Positions 1 through 5,656 of a DNA stretch of 5,821 nt are shown piece after piece (position 1 is the stretch's first letter; every line of letters starts with the position of its first letter). Source of the DNA: Candidatus Binatia bacterium (lineage in GTDB: Bacteria; Desulfobacterota_B; Binatia; UBA9968); assembly GCA_025922795.1 (NCBI GenBank), contig JAICHC010000210.1, forward strand, positions 1 to 5,821, in the 5' to 3' direction. Made by a program: the position numbers and the translations under genes. A model generated the notes under the pieces. The model saw nothing but the letters and a program-made list of their open reading frames with translations, had not been told where the DNA came from and did no database searches.

Positions 1-179
1 GACGAGAGCTGAGTGAGATCGCGGCGGTGTGTTGGCTGCCGAATTAAAGATTATTTTCAGGTCTAGAATCTCGCGTCTCGTGTTTGAATCACTAACCTTC
101 CCCCTCGAAGGAGAAGGAACAGGAATTCGCGTAACCGCAGCTTTCTGAGCCCACTAAGCGGAGCACCGGAGATCCAACC
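1..179. other. Leader region upstream of the hydrolase gene
   Basis: No gene is supported here. The region ends in a ribosome-binding site, GGAG at 168-171, eight bases before the ATG at 180. A small inverted repeat, CCTTC (96-100) and GAAGG (107-111) around a six-base loop, lies in a purine/pyrimidine-skewed stretch. It has no following T-run, so it is not a convincing terminator. A promoter-like AT-rich patch occurs around 41-57 (TTGGCT at 32-37, TATTTT at 52-57), but the 14-base spacing is poor. Any promoter for the downstream genes could be here but is not demonstrated. Confidence 0.4.
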
Positions 180-1013
180 ATGCCTGACGTTAAACTACCC
201 ACCGGAGTTGATCTTTACTATGAGACGCACGGTCAGGGCGAGCCGCTGATCTTCGTGCCTTCGACCGCGTATTCCGGCGAAGTTTGGAAGCCCTCTCAGA
301 TGCCGCTGGCAAGCTCATTGAGGCTAATTTTCCATGACCCGCGCGGCTGCGGCCGATCCGTGGCCACACAGCAAGTCTACACGATCGAGCAAATGGCGCT
401 GGATATCGTCGCGCTGATGGACCACTTGAACCTGCCGTCTGCGCATCTCATCGGTCACTCGATGGGAGGGCGGATCGCACTGTCACTGGCGCAAAACTTT
501 CCGGGCCGGGTGAGGAGCCTGATCATGGCCGCGAGCGGCTCCGGTCCCGCAGCTCGGCCGGGCTCTGACTGTATTCCGGGTCTGCCGCACCGGCTGGTTC
601 TCGAGATGGTCGAAATGGGCTTTGAGAAATTTATCTACGATGAGATTGTTGATTCGGACACGTTCTTCACGAAGGACTTTCGCGAGCAGCATCGCGACAA
701 GGTCGAAGAGTTTTTCAAGCTGGCGTGGGCCACTCACGCCAAGCTGCCGGAGTTTATTCACTTGTGCATGGCGCGTCACAACTTCGAGGGCACACATCGT
801 TTGGGCGATGTAAAGGCGCCCACCCTGGTCCTCATCGGCGAGGCCGACACCGTCGGCAGCAATCACATCGCCCAATCGAAAGTGCTTGTCGAGCGCATTC
901 CCGGCGCGCAAATGAAAATCCTAAAAGGCCAGTCGCACGGTTTTTTCTGGCAGGCGCCGGAGGAGACCAATCAAATTATTTCTGACTGGGTGAGCAAGCA
1001 CAGCGGAAGATAG
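180..1013 (+). CDS. Alpha/beta-fold hydrolase
   Basis: A 277-residue, probably cytoplasmic hydrolase of the alpha/beta superfamily, full length for the family. The nucleophile elbow GHSMGG is at residues 92-97, with Ser94 as nucleophile. DPRGCGRS at 53-60 is the conserved stretch after strand 4. The likely acid is Asp223 in LIGEAD, and the catalytic His is His253 in GQSHGFFWQAPEE. The start is supported by GGAG eight bases upstream. The family includes 3-oxoadipate enol-lactonases, meta-cleavage-product hydrolases, esterases and haloperoxidase-like enzymes; the sequence alone does not choose between them. One oddity is that the usual His-Gly oxyanion-hole motif after strand 3 is replaced by FVPSTAYS (25-32). 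The dehydrogenase start lies 103 bases downstream on the same strand, which suggests joint expression in a catabolic cluster. The fold and triad are confident; the substrate is unknown. Confidence 0.93.
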   Translation: MPDVKLPTGVDLYYETHGQGEPLIFVPSTAYSGEVWKPSQMPLASSLRLIFHDPRGCGRSVATQQVYTIEQMALDIVALMDHLNLPSAHLIGHSMGGRIALSLAQNFPGRVRSLIMAASGSGPAARPGSDCIPGLPHRLVLEMVEMGFEKFIYDEIVDSDTFFTKDFREQHRDKVEEFFKLAWATHAKLPEFIHLCMARHNFEGTHRLGDVKAPTLVLIGEADTVGSNHIAQSKVLVERIPGAQMKILKGQSHGFFWQAPEETNQIISDWVSKHSGR

Positions 1014-1101
1014 GGACTCGACAATACCCATGCGGTCGTATTGCAGCGATCGCGATGCGACGGTACCGAATTCGTTGGCAAATATTACCGCAAGCTGGGA
1101 T

Positions 1102-1105
1102 GGAG
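1102..1105 (+). promoter_or_regulatory. Ribosome-binding site that sets the dehydrogenase start
   Basis: GGAG lies 11 bases before the ATG at 1117. The frame is open back to an ATG at 1030, which has no good site at normal spacing, and the 29 extra residues it would add do not resemble the start of this protein family. The stretch between this site and the ATG contains an eight-base palindrome, AAAGCTTT (1106-1113), which also forms the core of the longer palindrome at 3221-3232. Confidence 0.6.
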
Positions 1106-1116
1106 AAAGCTTTTCT

Positions 1117-1881
1117 ATGGGTCTACTGGATGGCAAAATTGTGATTGTCACAGGTGGCGGGCATGGCATCGGAGGAGCGTATTGCTTGGGAATCGCGCGC
1201 GAAGGGGGAACGGCCGTGGTCGCCGATATCGATGATAAAGCAGCGGACGGCGTCGCGAAAGCGATCAAAGATAGCGGCGGCAAGGCGCTTGCGACTAAAG
1301 TTGACGTGGCAAATTTTGCCAGTTGCCAACAGATGGCGAAAAAGACCCTCGATGCCTATGGGAAAATCGACGGACTGATTAACAACGCCGCGATCTTCAT
1401 GAGCGTGCCCGCGGAAAAGGGCAGCTGGCAAGAGATCACCGAAGAGGCTTGGGATCGGATTATGGCGGTCAACGTCAAAGGGCTCTGGCTCTGCAGCCGC
1501 GCGGTGGTGCCGGCCATGCAACAGCGCAAGCAGGGCAGCGTGGTCAATATTTCCTCGAACATGGCGTTTAACGGCGGCCTGACGATGATGCACTATGTGA
1601 CATCGAAGGCGGCGGTGGTCGGCTTCAGTCGCGTATTGGCCCGGGAGCTCGGCCCGGATAATATCCGCGTGAATACTTTGGCCCCCGGCGCGACGATGAG
1701 CGAGGAAAAAGCCACGGACGAGGCACTCAAAAATTATGAGCGGTCGGCTTCGACGAGAATTCTTAAACGCATCGAGCAGCCCGAGGATCTGGTCGGCACC
1801 GCTCTCTATCTGTTGTCGGACCGAAGCGCATTTGGGACCGGACAAACGATCCTCGTGAACGGCGGGGCAGTGCTTCATTGA
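1117..1881 (+). CDS. Short-chain dehydrogenase/reductase (SDR), NAD-type
   Basis: With the start at 1117 this is a 254-residue classical SDR, the usual length. The protein begins MGLLDGKIVIVTGGGHGIG, with the TGxxxGxG cofactor motif at residues 12-19. Asp37 at the end of strand 2 (VVADIDD) predicts NAD(H) over NADP(H). NNAA is at 89-92. The catalytic tetrad is Asn119, Ser147, Tyr160 and Lys164 (YVTSK), with the normal 13-residue Ser-Tyr spacing. The C-terminus GQTILVNGGAVLH is the standard SDR ending. Known family members oxidise alcohols or reduce ketones, including 3-oxoacyl-ACP reductases and cyclic-diol dehydrogenases; the substrate cannot be read from sequence. An upstream ATG at 1030 would add 29 residues, but the family begins at the MGLLDGK segment. 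Position between a hydrolase and an amidohydrolase-type enzyme suggests one oxidation step in a degradative route (inference). Confidence 0.94.
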   Translation: MGLLDGKIVIVTGGGHGIGGAYCLGIAREGGTAVVADIDDKAADGVAKAIKDSGGKALATKVDVANFASCQQMAKKTLDAYGKIDGLINNAAIFMSVPAEKGSWQEITEEAWDRIMAVNVKGLWLCSRAVVPAMQQRKQGSVVNISSNMAFNGGLTMMHYVTSKAAVVGFSRVLARELGPDNIRVNTLAPGATMSEEKATDEALKNYERSASTRILKRIEQPEDLVGTALYLLSDRSAFGTGQTILVNGGAVLH

Positions 1882-1916
1882 GAAGAAAGGCAATAGGCAA
1901 CAGTTAAGACAGAACG

Positions 1917-2001
1917 TGCCGATAATATTTGTCGGCATTCCGATAATCCGAAATCCAAAACTTGTCCTGAGCAACGTCGAAGGATCGGCAATCCAAAATC
2001 G
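1917..2001. repeat. Composite intergenic repeat region
   Basis: The gap between the dehydrogenase and the amidohydrolase is dense in short repeats. TGCCGA (1917-1922) and TCGGCA (1932-1937) form a hairpin, extended by one G-T pair around a seven-base loop. CCGATAAT occurs at 1919-1926 and again at 1940-1947. AATCCAAAA occurs at 1952-1960 and 1990-1998 and flanks a block (about 1961-1989) that carries CTGAGC and GTCGAAGGA. From memory, CTGAGC...GTCGAAGG blocks and tandem AATCC-type units are dispersed repeats in many environmental bacterial genomes. The open frame from 1916 through this block is therefore probably not translated. Confidence 0.6.
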
Positions 2002-2003
2002 TC

Positions 2004-2008
2004 GGAGG
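2004..2008 (+). promoter_or_regulatory. Strong ribosome-binding site of the first amidohydrolase gene
   Basis: GGAGG ends six bases before the ATG at 2015. It decides the start against the upstream in-frame ATG at 1916, which lies inside the repeat block and would add 33 residues of repeat-derived sequence. Confidence 0.8.
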
Positions 2009-2014
2009 TTAACC

Positions 2015-3097
2015 ATGGGATGGGTAGACGCTGACGCACATGTGGTTGAAAGTCCGCTGACCTGGGACTACCTGACACCGGCAGAGAAAAAGTTTCGGCC
2101 CCAGCTGTTCAAGCCCGAGGACGACAATCAAAAAGCGCACTGGGTGATCGACGGCAAGATCCGCGGCCTGTTCCGGTTCACCTTTAGCAAAGCCGATCTC
2201 GACAAGAAATCCGCCGAGATCGGGCGCGACATGGCGACCGACATGGCGACGCGCGATCTGGCCGACGTGAGTGCGCGCATCAAGCACATGGACGAGCTGG
2301 GGATCGATATCCAGGTGCTCTACACGAGTATCTTTCTCGACCAAGTGACCGAACGCGCCGATACCGAGGCGGCGTTGTGCGGTGCTTACAATCGCTGGAT
2401 GGCGGATGTGTGGAAACAAAGCGAGGGGCGTTTACGCTGGATGACGAACTTGCCGCTGCTCAGCATGCCCGACGCACTCGACCAGCTCAAGTTCGCCAAG
2501 GAGAACGGCGGCTGCGGGGTCTTTATGCGTCCGCTCGAAGGCGCGCGCCAGATCAGCGATCCCTATTTCTTTCCCTTGTACGAACAAGCCGAGAAAATGA
2601 ATTTCTGCATCGGCCTGCACCAATCCAACGGCAGCGCCGCGGCGGTGGACATGATGGTCAATCCCGACGGCAGCCGGGACTTTTTCAACCAGTACAGAAT
2701 TTTTAACGTCGGCGCGATGTTTCGCCTGATCAATTGCGGCATCCCGCAGAAATTTCCCAAACTTCGCTTCGGCTTCATCGAAACAGCGGCAACATGGGTG
2801 CCATGGGTGGTCTACGAGCTGCACCGGCGGTTGGACAGAGTCGGCAATCGGCTGCCCGACGATCTGCTCGAGCGCTGCGGCATTTTCGTGACCTGTCAGA
2901 TCGGCGACGACGTGCCGTATCTCATCAAGACCTGCATGGGCGAGAATACCTTGATGATCGGCACCGACTACGGCCATGCCGACTCATCGACGGAGTTGGA
3001 CGCGCTGACCACGTTAAAAGATAGCGGCGGCATCAGCGCTGCGCAGCACAGAAAAATAGTCGAAGACAACCCGCGGGTCTTTTACGGCTTGGTGTGA
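2015..3097 (+). CDS. Amidohydrolase family 2 protein (metal-dependent TIM barrel)
   Basis: A 360-residue protein of the Amidohydrolase_2 / ACMSD-related group (Pfam PF04909), whose members are metal-dependent decarboxylases, hydratases and hydrolases acting on carboxylated, often aromatic-derived compounds. It opens with MGWVDADAHVVES, giving Asp7-x-His9 where ACMSD has His-x-His. The strand-5 metal ligand is His202 (IGLHQS) and the strand-8 acid is Asp318 (IGTDYGHAD). At the strand-6 position, where ACMSD has a catalytic His, the sequence is FGFIETAATWVPW with Glu256. DNPRVFYGL at 351-359 matches the usual family C-terminus. From memory, gamma-resorcylate decarboxylase also has an acidic residue at the first metal position, so a metal site is still plausible. 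No signal peptide is seen, so it is probably cytoplasmic. The start rests on GGAGG and on family alignment. Substrate and reaction type are unknown. Confidence 0.92.
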   Translation: MGWVDADAHVVESPLTWDYLTPAEKKFRPQLFKPEDDNQKAHWVIDGKIRGLFRFTFSKADLDKKSAEIGRDMATDMATRDLADVSARIKHMDELGIDIQVLYTSIFLDQVTERADTEAALCGAYNRWMADVWKQSEGRLRWMTNLPLLSMPDALDQLKFAKENGGCGVFMRPLEGARQISDPYFFPLYEQAEKMNFCIGLHQSNGSAAAVDMMVNPDGSRDFFNQYRIFNVGAMFRLINCGIPQKFPKLRFGFIETAATWVPWVVYELHRRLDRVGNRLPDDLLERCGIFVTCQIGDDVPYLIKTCMGENTLMIGTDYGHADSSTELDALTTLKDSGGISAAQHRKIVEDNPRVFYGLV

Positions 3098-3123
3098 AAG
3101 CGCGGTCGCAATTAGAGGAGTAT

Positions 3124-3193
3124 TCTCTCCCGCAAAGGCGCTAAGGCGCAAAGAGAAAATTTTAACTTGGCGTATTTGCGCCTTGGCGAGAGA
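3124..3193. repeat. Imperfect inverted repeat / hairpin with GGCGCAAAG units
   Basis: The left arm (3124-3152) and right arm (3173-3193) pair. AAGGCGCAAA (3143-3152) is matched perfectly by TTTGCGCCTT (3175-3184), the pairing extends to CGCT/GGCG with one wobble, and TCTCTC (3124-3129) matches GAGAGA (3188-3193). Extra unpaired bases lie on the left. The left arm also holds two tandem AAGGCG copies. From memory, GGCGCAAAGGCGC-type hairpins are widespread dispersed intergenic repeats in environmental bacteria. It follows the amidohydrolase stop by 27 bases and could stabilise or attenuate the transcript. It lacks a T-run, so a classical terminator is unlikely. Confidence 0.7.
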
Positions 3194-3199
3194 TATCTC
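3190..3199. promoter_or_regulatory. Ten-base perfect palindrome GAGATATCTC
   Basis: GAGATATCTC reads identically on both strands and overlaps the right edge of the preceding hairpin. It is a possible operator half of the region upstream of the binding-protein gene, but a palindrome this short may be chance. No regulator is encoded in the window. Confidence 0.25.
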
Positions 3200-3220
3200 C
3201 GAATCAGGCGTCGGCAAGCG

Positions 3221-3232
3221 GGAAAGCTTTCC
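3221..3232. promoter_or_regulatory. Twelve-base perfect palindrome GGAAAGCTTTCC, possible operator
   Basis: The palindrome lies 45 bases before the ATG of the solute-binding protein and 11 bases before a -10-like TAGAAT (3244-3249), so it would overlap the -35 region of such a promoter. That position fits repressor or activator control of the binding-protein gene. There is no good -35 consensus, which would fit activator dependence or simply no promoter. The function is inference; the palindrome itself is exact. Confidence 0.35.
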
Positions 3233-3277
3233 GCATATTGATTTAGAATCATCGAGCAAAGATCACGGAGAAGTGAA

Positions 3278-4330
3278 ATGAATCAAAAGAAAAATTTATC
3301 GATTTCGATCGAATCCGCAACCTTTGTGTCAACGATCGCCTTGGCGCTCATTCTCTGCGGCGCTCCTGCCGGTAAGCTTTTCGCAGCTGCAGCGGATTCC
3401 CTCGATCAACTATATGAGAAAGCAAAAAAGGAAGGGAAGGTTACGCTTTATGCGCCGTTATCCCCGCGGGCGATGTCGGTTATTCCGCCTGCGTTCATGA
3501 AGCGCTTTCCCGGGATAACCGTCGATCATATCGACGCCACCAGCGATAAGCTGATCGCGCGAGTGCTCGCCGAGCAGAAGGGAGGACGCGTCATTGCCGA
3601 CGTCATCAGTGGCGCGCTGACCTATTTGCCGCAGATACTGGACTTGAAAATCGTCGAGCGTGTCGTCATACCCGAGGCGGCGGCGTATCCGGACCAGTTG
3701 AGGGGTGACCTATGGGTCGCTACCGATATGCAATTCTACATTGCCGGATGGAACACCAATCTGGTCAAGAAAGGCGAGGAGCCAAAAAGGTACGAGGAGC
3801 TCGCGAACCCTAAATGGAAAGATAGCATCATGGGCGAGCCGCGCGATTACCAGATGCTCGTCGGATTTGCCAAACGAAAATACAATAACGATGAAAAGGC
3901 GATCGATCTGTTCAAGAAAATCGCTGCAAATCAAGTGGAGTTTCATCGGGGGCATTCGCAGTTAACCGAGTTCCTCTTGGCCGGTCAGCGGGCCATTTGT
4001 TTTACTTGCTACTCGCACCATTTTCCTGCGCGCATGAAAAAAGGCGCCCCGATTCGACCGCTACTGACGGAAGGTGTGGGCGAAGTCGGCGGCTCTGCGA
4101 TGGTCATGAAGGGAGCTCCGCATCCCAACGCCGCACTACTCTGGGTTCGCTGGGCGGTCAGTGAAGAAGGACAGAAGGTTTATGCGCGAGCGGGTGAAAC
4201 TCCTGCTCATCCCAAAGTGGAACCTCTGGAAAAAATCCGGCCTACGACGCCTTACATGCTGACCATCGACGATGTCAGAGAGTTTCCGAAGTACGAGAAA
4301 ACGTGGAAGGAAATCTTTCAGATCCGTTGA
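3278..4330 (+). CDS. Periplasmic ABC-type solute-binding protein
   Basis: A 350-residue secreted binding protein of the extracellular solute-binding superfamily, in the group annotated as iron(III)/spermidine/putrescine-like. The start has GGAG seven bases upstream. Residues 1-39 form a signal peptide: a basic n-region (MNQKK), a hydrophobic core around 15-30 and an AAA cleavage site near 37-39. LILC at 24-27 is not a good lipobox because Leu precedes the Cys. The mature domain begins with SLDQLYEKAKKEGKVTLYAP, then RFPGITVDHIDATSDKLIARVLAE, ADVISG and GDLWVATDMQFYIAGWNTN, all typical of this fold. The paired-tyrosine iron site of classical ferric-binding proteins is not visible (the region reads CFTCYSHH at 241-248), so an organic ligand is more likely. 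No permease or ATPase lies in the window. The preceding enzymes suggest uptake of their substrate (inference). Confidence 0.9.
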   Translation: MNQKKNLSISIESATFVSTIALALILCGAPAGKLFAAAADSLDQLYEKAKKEGKVTLYAPLSPRAMSVIPPAFMKRFPGITVDHIDATSDKLIARVLAEQKGGRVIADVISGALTYLPQILDLKIVERVVIPEAAAYPDQLRGDLWVATDMQFYIAGWNTNLVKKGEEPKRYEELANPKWKDSIMGEPRDYQMLVGFAKRKYNNDEKAIDLFKKIAANQVEFHRGHSQLTEFLLAGQRAICFTCYSHHFPARMKKGAPIRPLLTEGVGEVGGSAMVMKGAPHPNAALLWVRWAVSEEGQKVYARAGETPAHPKVEPLEKIRPTTPYMLTIDDVREFPKYEKTWKEIFQIR

Positions 4331-4368
4331 AATTCGGGAGCGGTCTTCTTTCAGGGCCCGCGCGATGA
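4331..4368. other. Short gap between convergent genes
   Basis: Only 38 bases separate the stop of the solute-binding gene from the stop of the opposing amidohydrolase gene. It contains the hexamer palindrome GGGCCC (4354-4359). CCGCG (4358-4362) could pair with CGCGG (4372-4376), which runs into the end of the opposing gene. No stem with a T-run is seen in either direction, so no intrinsic terminator can be called. Confidence 0.5.
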
Positions 4369-5394
4369 TTACGCGGCTTCGGTTTCGCGCTGCGCGACCT
4401 TGGCGAGCCGCGACATCATCGCTGCGGCATTGCGGCGCAGGATCTTCGCGCGCGCATCCTCGCCGATATTCGCTTCCGTAAGCGCCTTGCTGGTCCACTC
4501 GCAGCCGAATTCGGTTCCGTCGGTGCCGCACACGATCCGCTCGGCGCCGTACAAGCGCACCGCGGCCTCGATCGCGCCCGGGCCGAACGAGTTGCAATCC
4601 ACGTACACCTTGGCGCGGCGGAAGCGCGACGACGGCAGCTCCTCCGTCGCTGAATCCAGCAGGCTGCGGTGATCCATGCGCTCGATCTCGTAGGGAATAT
4701 TGCCGCCGAGATTGTGCACCAGGACGGTCGCATCGGGGTACGGCGCGAGGTAGTCGGTGAGGCACAAGGTCACCATCACCGAGGACAGGCTCGCCTGCAT
4801 GTCGAGCGTACCGTTGCGGCGTCGCGCGTTGTCGGTATCGCCGGATACCTTGGGAAACGTGTCGCCAGGTAGCGGACCGTGGTGAATGAACACGATCGCA
4901 CGTTGGCGGTTCGCCGCTTCCACTAGCGGCCGCATGTTCTCGGCGGCCTTCTTCGTGAGAAACCCGTTTCCCGGCACTTGCGCGCCGACCACCCCCGGCA
5001 GCGCCAGCGCGCGCTCGAACTCGGCGGCGGCAGCAGACAGATCCACGAGCGGCAACGCGGCAAAGGCAGCGAAGCGCCCCTCGTATTGTCGGCAAAGCTT
5101 CGACAGCGCGTCGTTGACCATCCTGCACAGCGGCAGCGAAACCTCGACCGGCTGCGACTCGATCCAGCAGTACGCACCGAGCAGCGACAGCACGCTGGTG
5201 TTCACGCTCTGGCGATCCATCCTGGCGAGATGGAATTCCACGTCATCGAAGGCCTTGGACACCGGCTCTTCGCCGATCCGGCTTTTCACCACTTCTACGC
5301 CGTCCTGATTGCGCACGATGCGCGGTTCCTTGGTGCGGGCGCGCAGGACGTCGATCAGCTCGGCGGGCCTCCAATGGGCATGCATGTCGATCAT
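4369..5394 (-). CDS. ACMSD-like amidohydrolase family 2 protein
   Basis: A 341-residue TIM-barrel enzyme related to 2-amino-3-carboxymuconate-6-semialdehyde decarboxylase (ACMSD), a zinc-dependent non-oxidative decarboxylase. It starts MIDMHAHW with His5-x-His7. The other metal and catalytic residues are His171 (VFIHHG), His227 (VLVHNLGG) and Asp292 (VCGTDGTEFG). From memory, Pseudomonas ACMSD uses His9, His11, His177, His228 and Asp294 in about 334 residues, so spacing and length agree closely. Arg239, in GGNIPYEIERMD, aligns with the ACMSD substrate arginine 239. The other substrate arginine, ACMSD Arg51 in FRPV, aligns with Glu43 in GEEPV, so the substrate probably differs. The start is firm: AAGGAG lies six bases upstream. 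No signal peptide is seen. It runs opposite to the other four genes and so has its own promoter. It could also be an amide or lactone hydrolase or a hydratase. Confidence 0.93.
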   Translation of the reverse strand: MIDMHAHWRPAELIDVLRARTKEPRIVRNQDGVEVVKSRIGEEPVSKAFDDVEFHLARMDRQSVNTSVLSLLGAYCWIESQPVEVSLPLCRMVNDALSKLCRQYEGRFAAFAALPLVDLSAAAAEFERALALPGVVGAQVPGNGFLTKKAAENMRPLVEAANRQRAIVFIHHGPLPGDTFPKVSGDTDNARRRNGTLDMQASLSSVMVTLCLTDYLAPYPDATVLVHNLGGNIPYEIERMDHRSLLDSATEELPSSRFRRAKVYVDCNSFGPGAIEAAVRLYGAERIVCGTDGTEFGCEWTSKALTEANIGEDARAKILRRNAAAMMSRLAKVAQRETEAA

Positions 5395-5400
5395 GGCAGT

Positions 5401-5406
5401 CTCCTT
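5401..5406 (-). promoter_or_regulatory. Ribosome-binding site of the ACMSD-like gene
   Basis: On the minus strand AAGGAG lies six bases before the ATG at 5394. It confirms the start, which also places the metal-binding His-x-His at residues 5 and 7, as expected for the family. Confidence 0.8.
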
Positions 5407-5582
5407 AGTTTATCGTCCGACGGTTTAACCCCAAAAGTCCCAGTATGCGCGACGTTGTTTGCCAACCATCGGGCAATTTATTCCAACCGCCACAGCGAAA
5501 CAAGCGTTTCCCGGCGGTTCGACAACAAAACATCGGCGGCAGACCTAGAAAGCAATTGGAGTTAACGAGTACGGAAACGTAA

Positions 5583-5603
5583 AAAAGGCTCGCGTCCCCT
5601 TTT
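5583..5603. repeat. A/T-rich small inverted repeat next to an A-tract
   Basis: AAAAGG (5583-5588) and CCTTTT (5598-5603) are inverted copies around a nine-base loop, next to an A-run that begins at 5581. On the minus strand it reads as a stem followed by six T, so it resembles a weak intrinsic terminator for any gene entering from the right. The stem has only two G-C pairs, so the call is tentative. Confidence 0.3.
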
Positions 5604-5656
5604 CTCACCGTGCACTTGGAAGTTACTAAGGAGTTCGTTAGTTCGTAGACATACTG

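Noticed and set aside
32..57. Promoter-like TTGGCT and TATTTT boxes upstream of the hydrolase gene
   Set aside because: The 14-base spacing is too short for a standard sigma-70 promoter and neither box is a close consensus match.
1030..1116. N-terminal extension of the dehydrogenase from the ATG at 1030
   Set aside because: There is no well-spaced ribosome-binding site, and the extra 29 residues do not fit the SDR family, which begins at the MGLLDGK segment with GGAG upstream.
1916..2014. N-terminal extension of the first amidohydrolase from the ATG at 1916
   Set aside because: The 33 residues would be translated from repeat sequence, while the ATG at 2015 has a strong GGAGG and starts directly before the family's metal motif.
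1123..2016. Long minus-strand open frame of 297 codons opposite the dehydrogenase gene
   Set aside because: It is antisense to a clear SDR gene, has no family-like motifs, is His/Arg-rich as expected from reverse-reading GC-rich codons, and runs into the repeat block.
3301..3385. Lipoprotein signal (LILC) in the solute-binding protein
   Set aside because: Leu directly before the Cys does not fit the lipobox, while the later AAA site after the hydrophobic core fits ordinary signal peptidase cleavage.
4331..4380. Bidirectional terminator between the convergent genes
   Set aside because: Only a five-base stem (CCGCG/CGCGG) and a GGGCCC hexamer are visible, with no T-run on either strand.
4136..5128. 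Minus-strand open frame of 330 codons overlapping the ACMSD-like gene
   Set aside because: It is a frame-shifted, Arg-rich reading of the real minus-strand gene; the real frame has all metal ligands and a ribosome-binding site.
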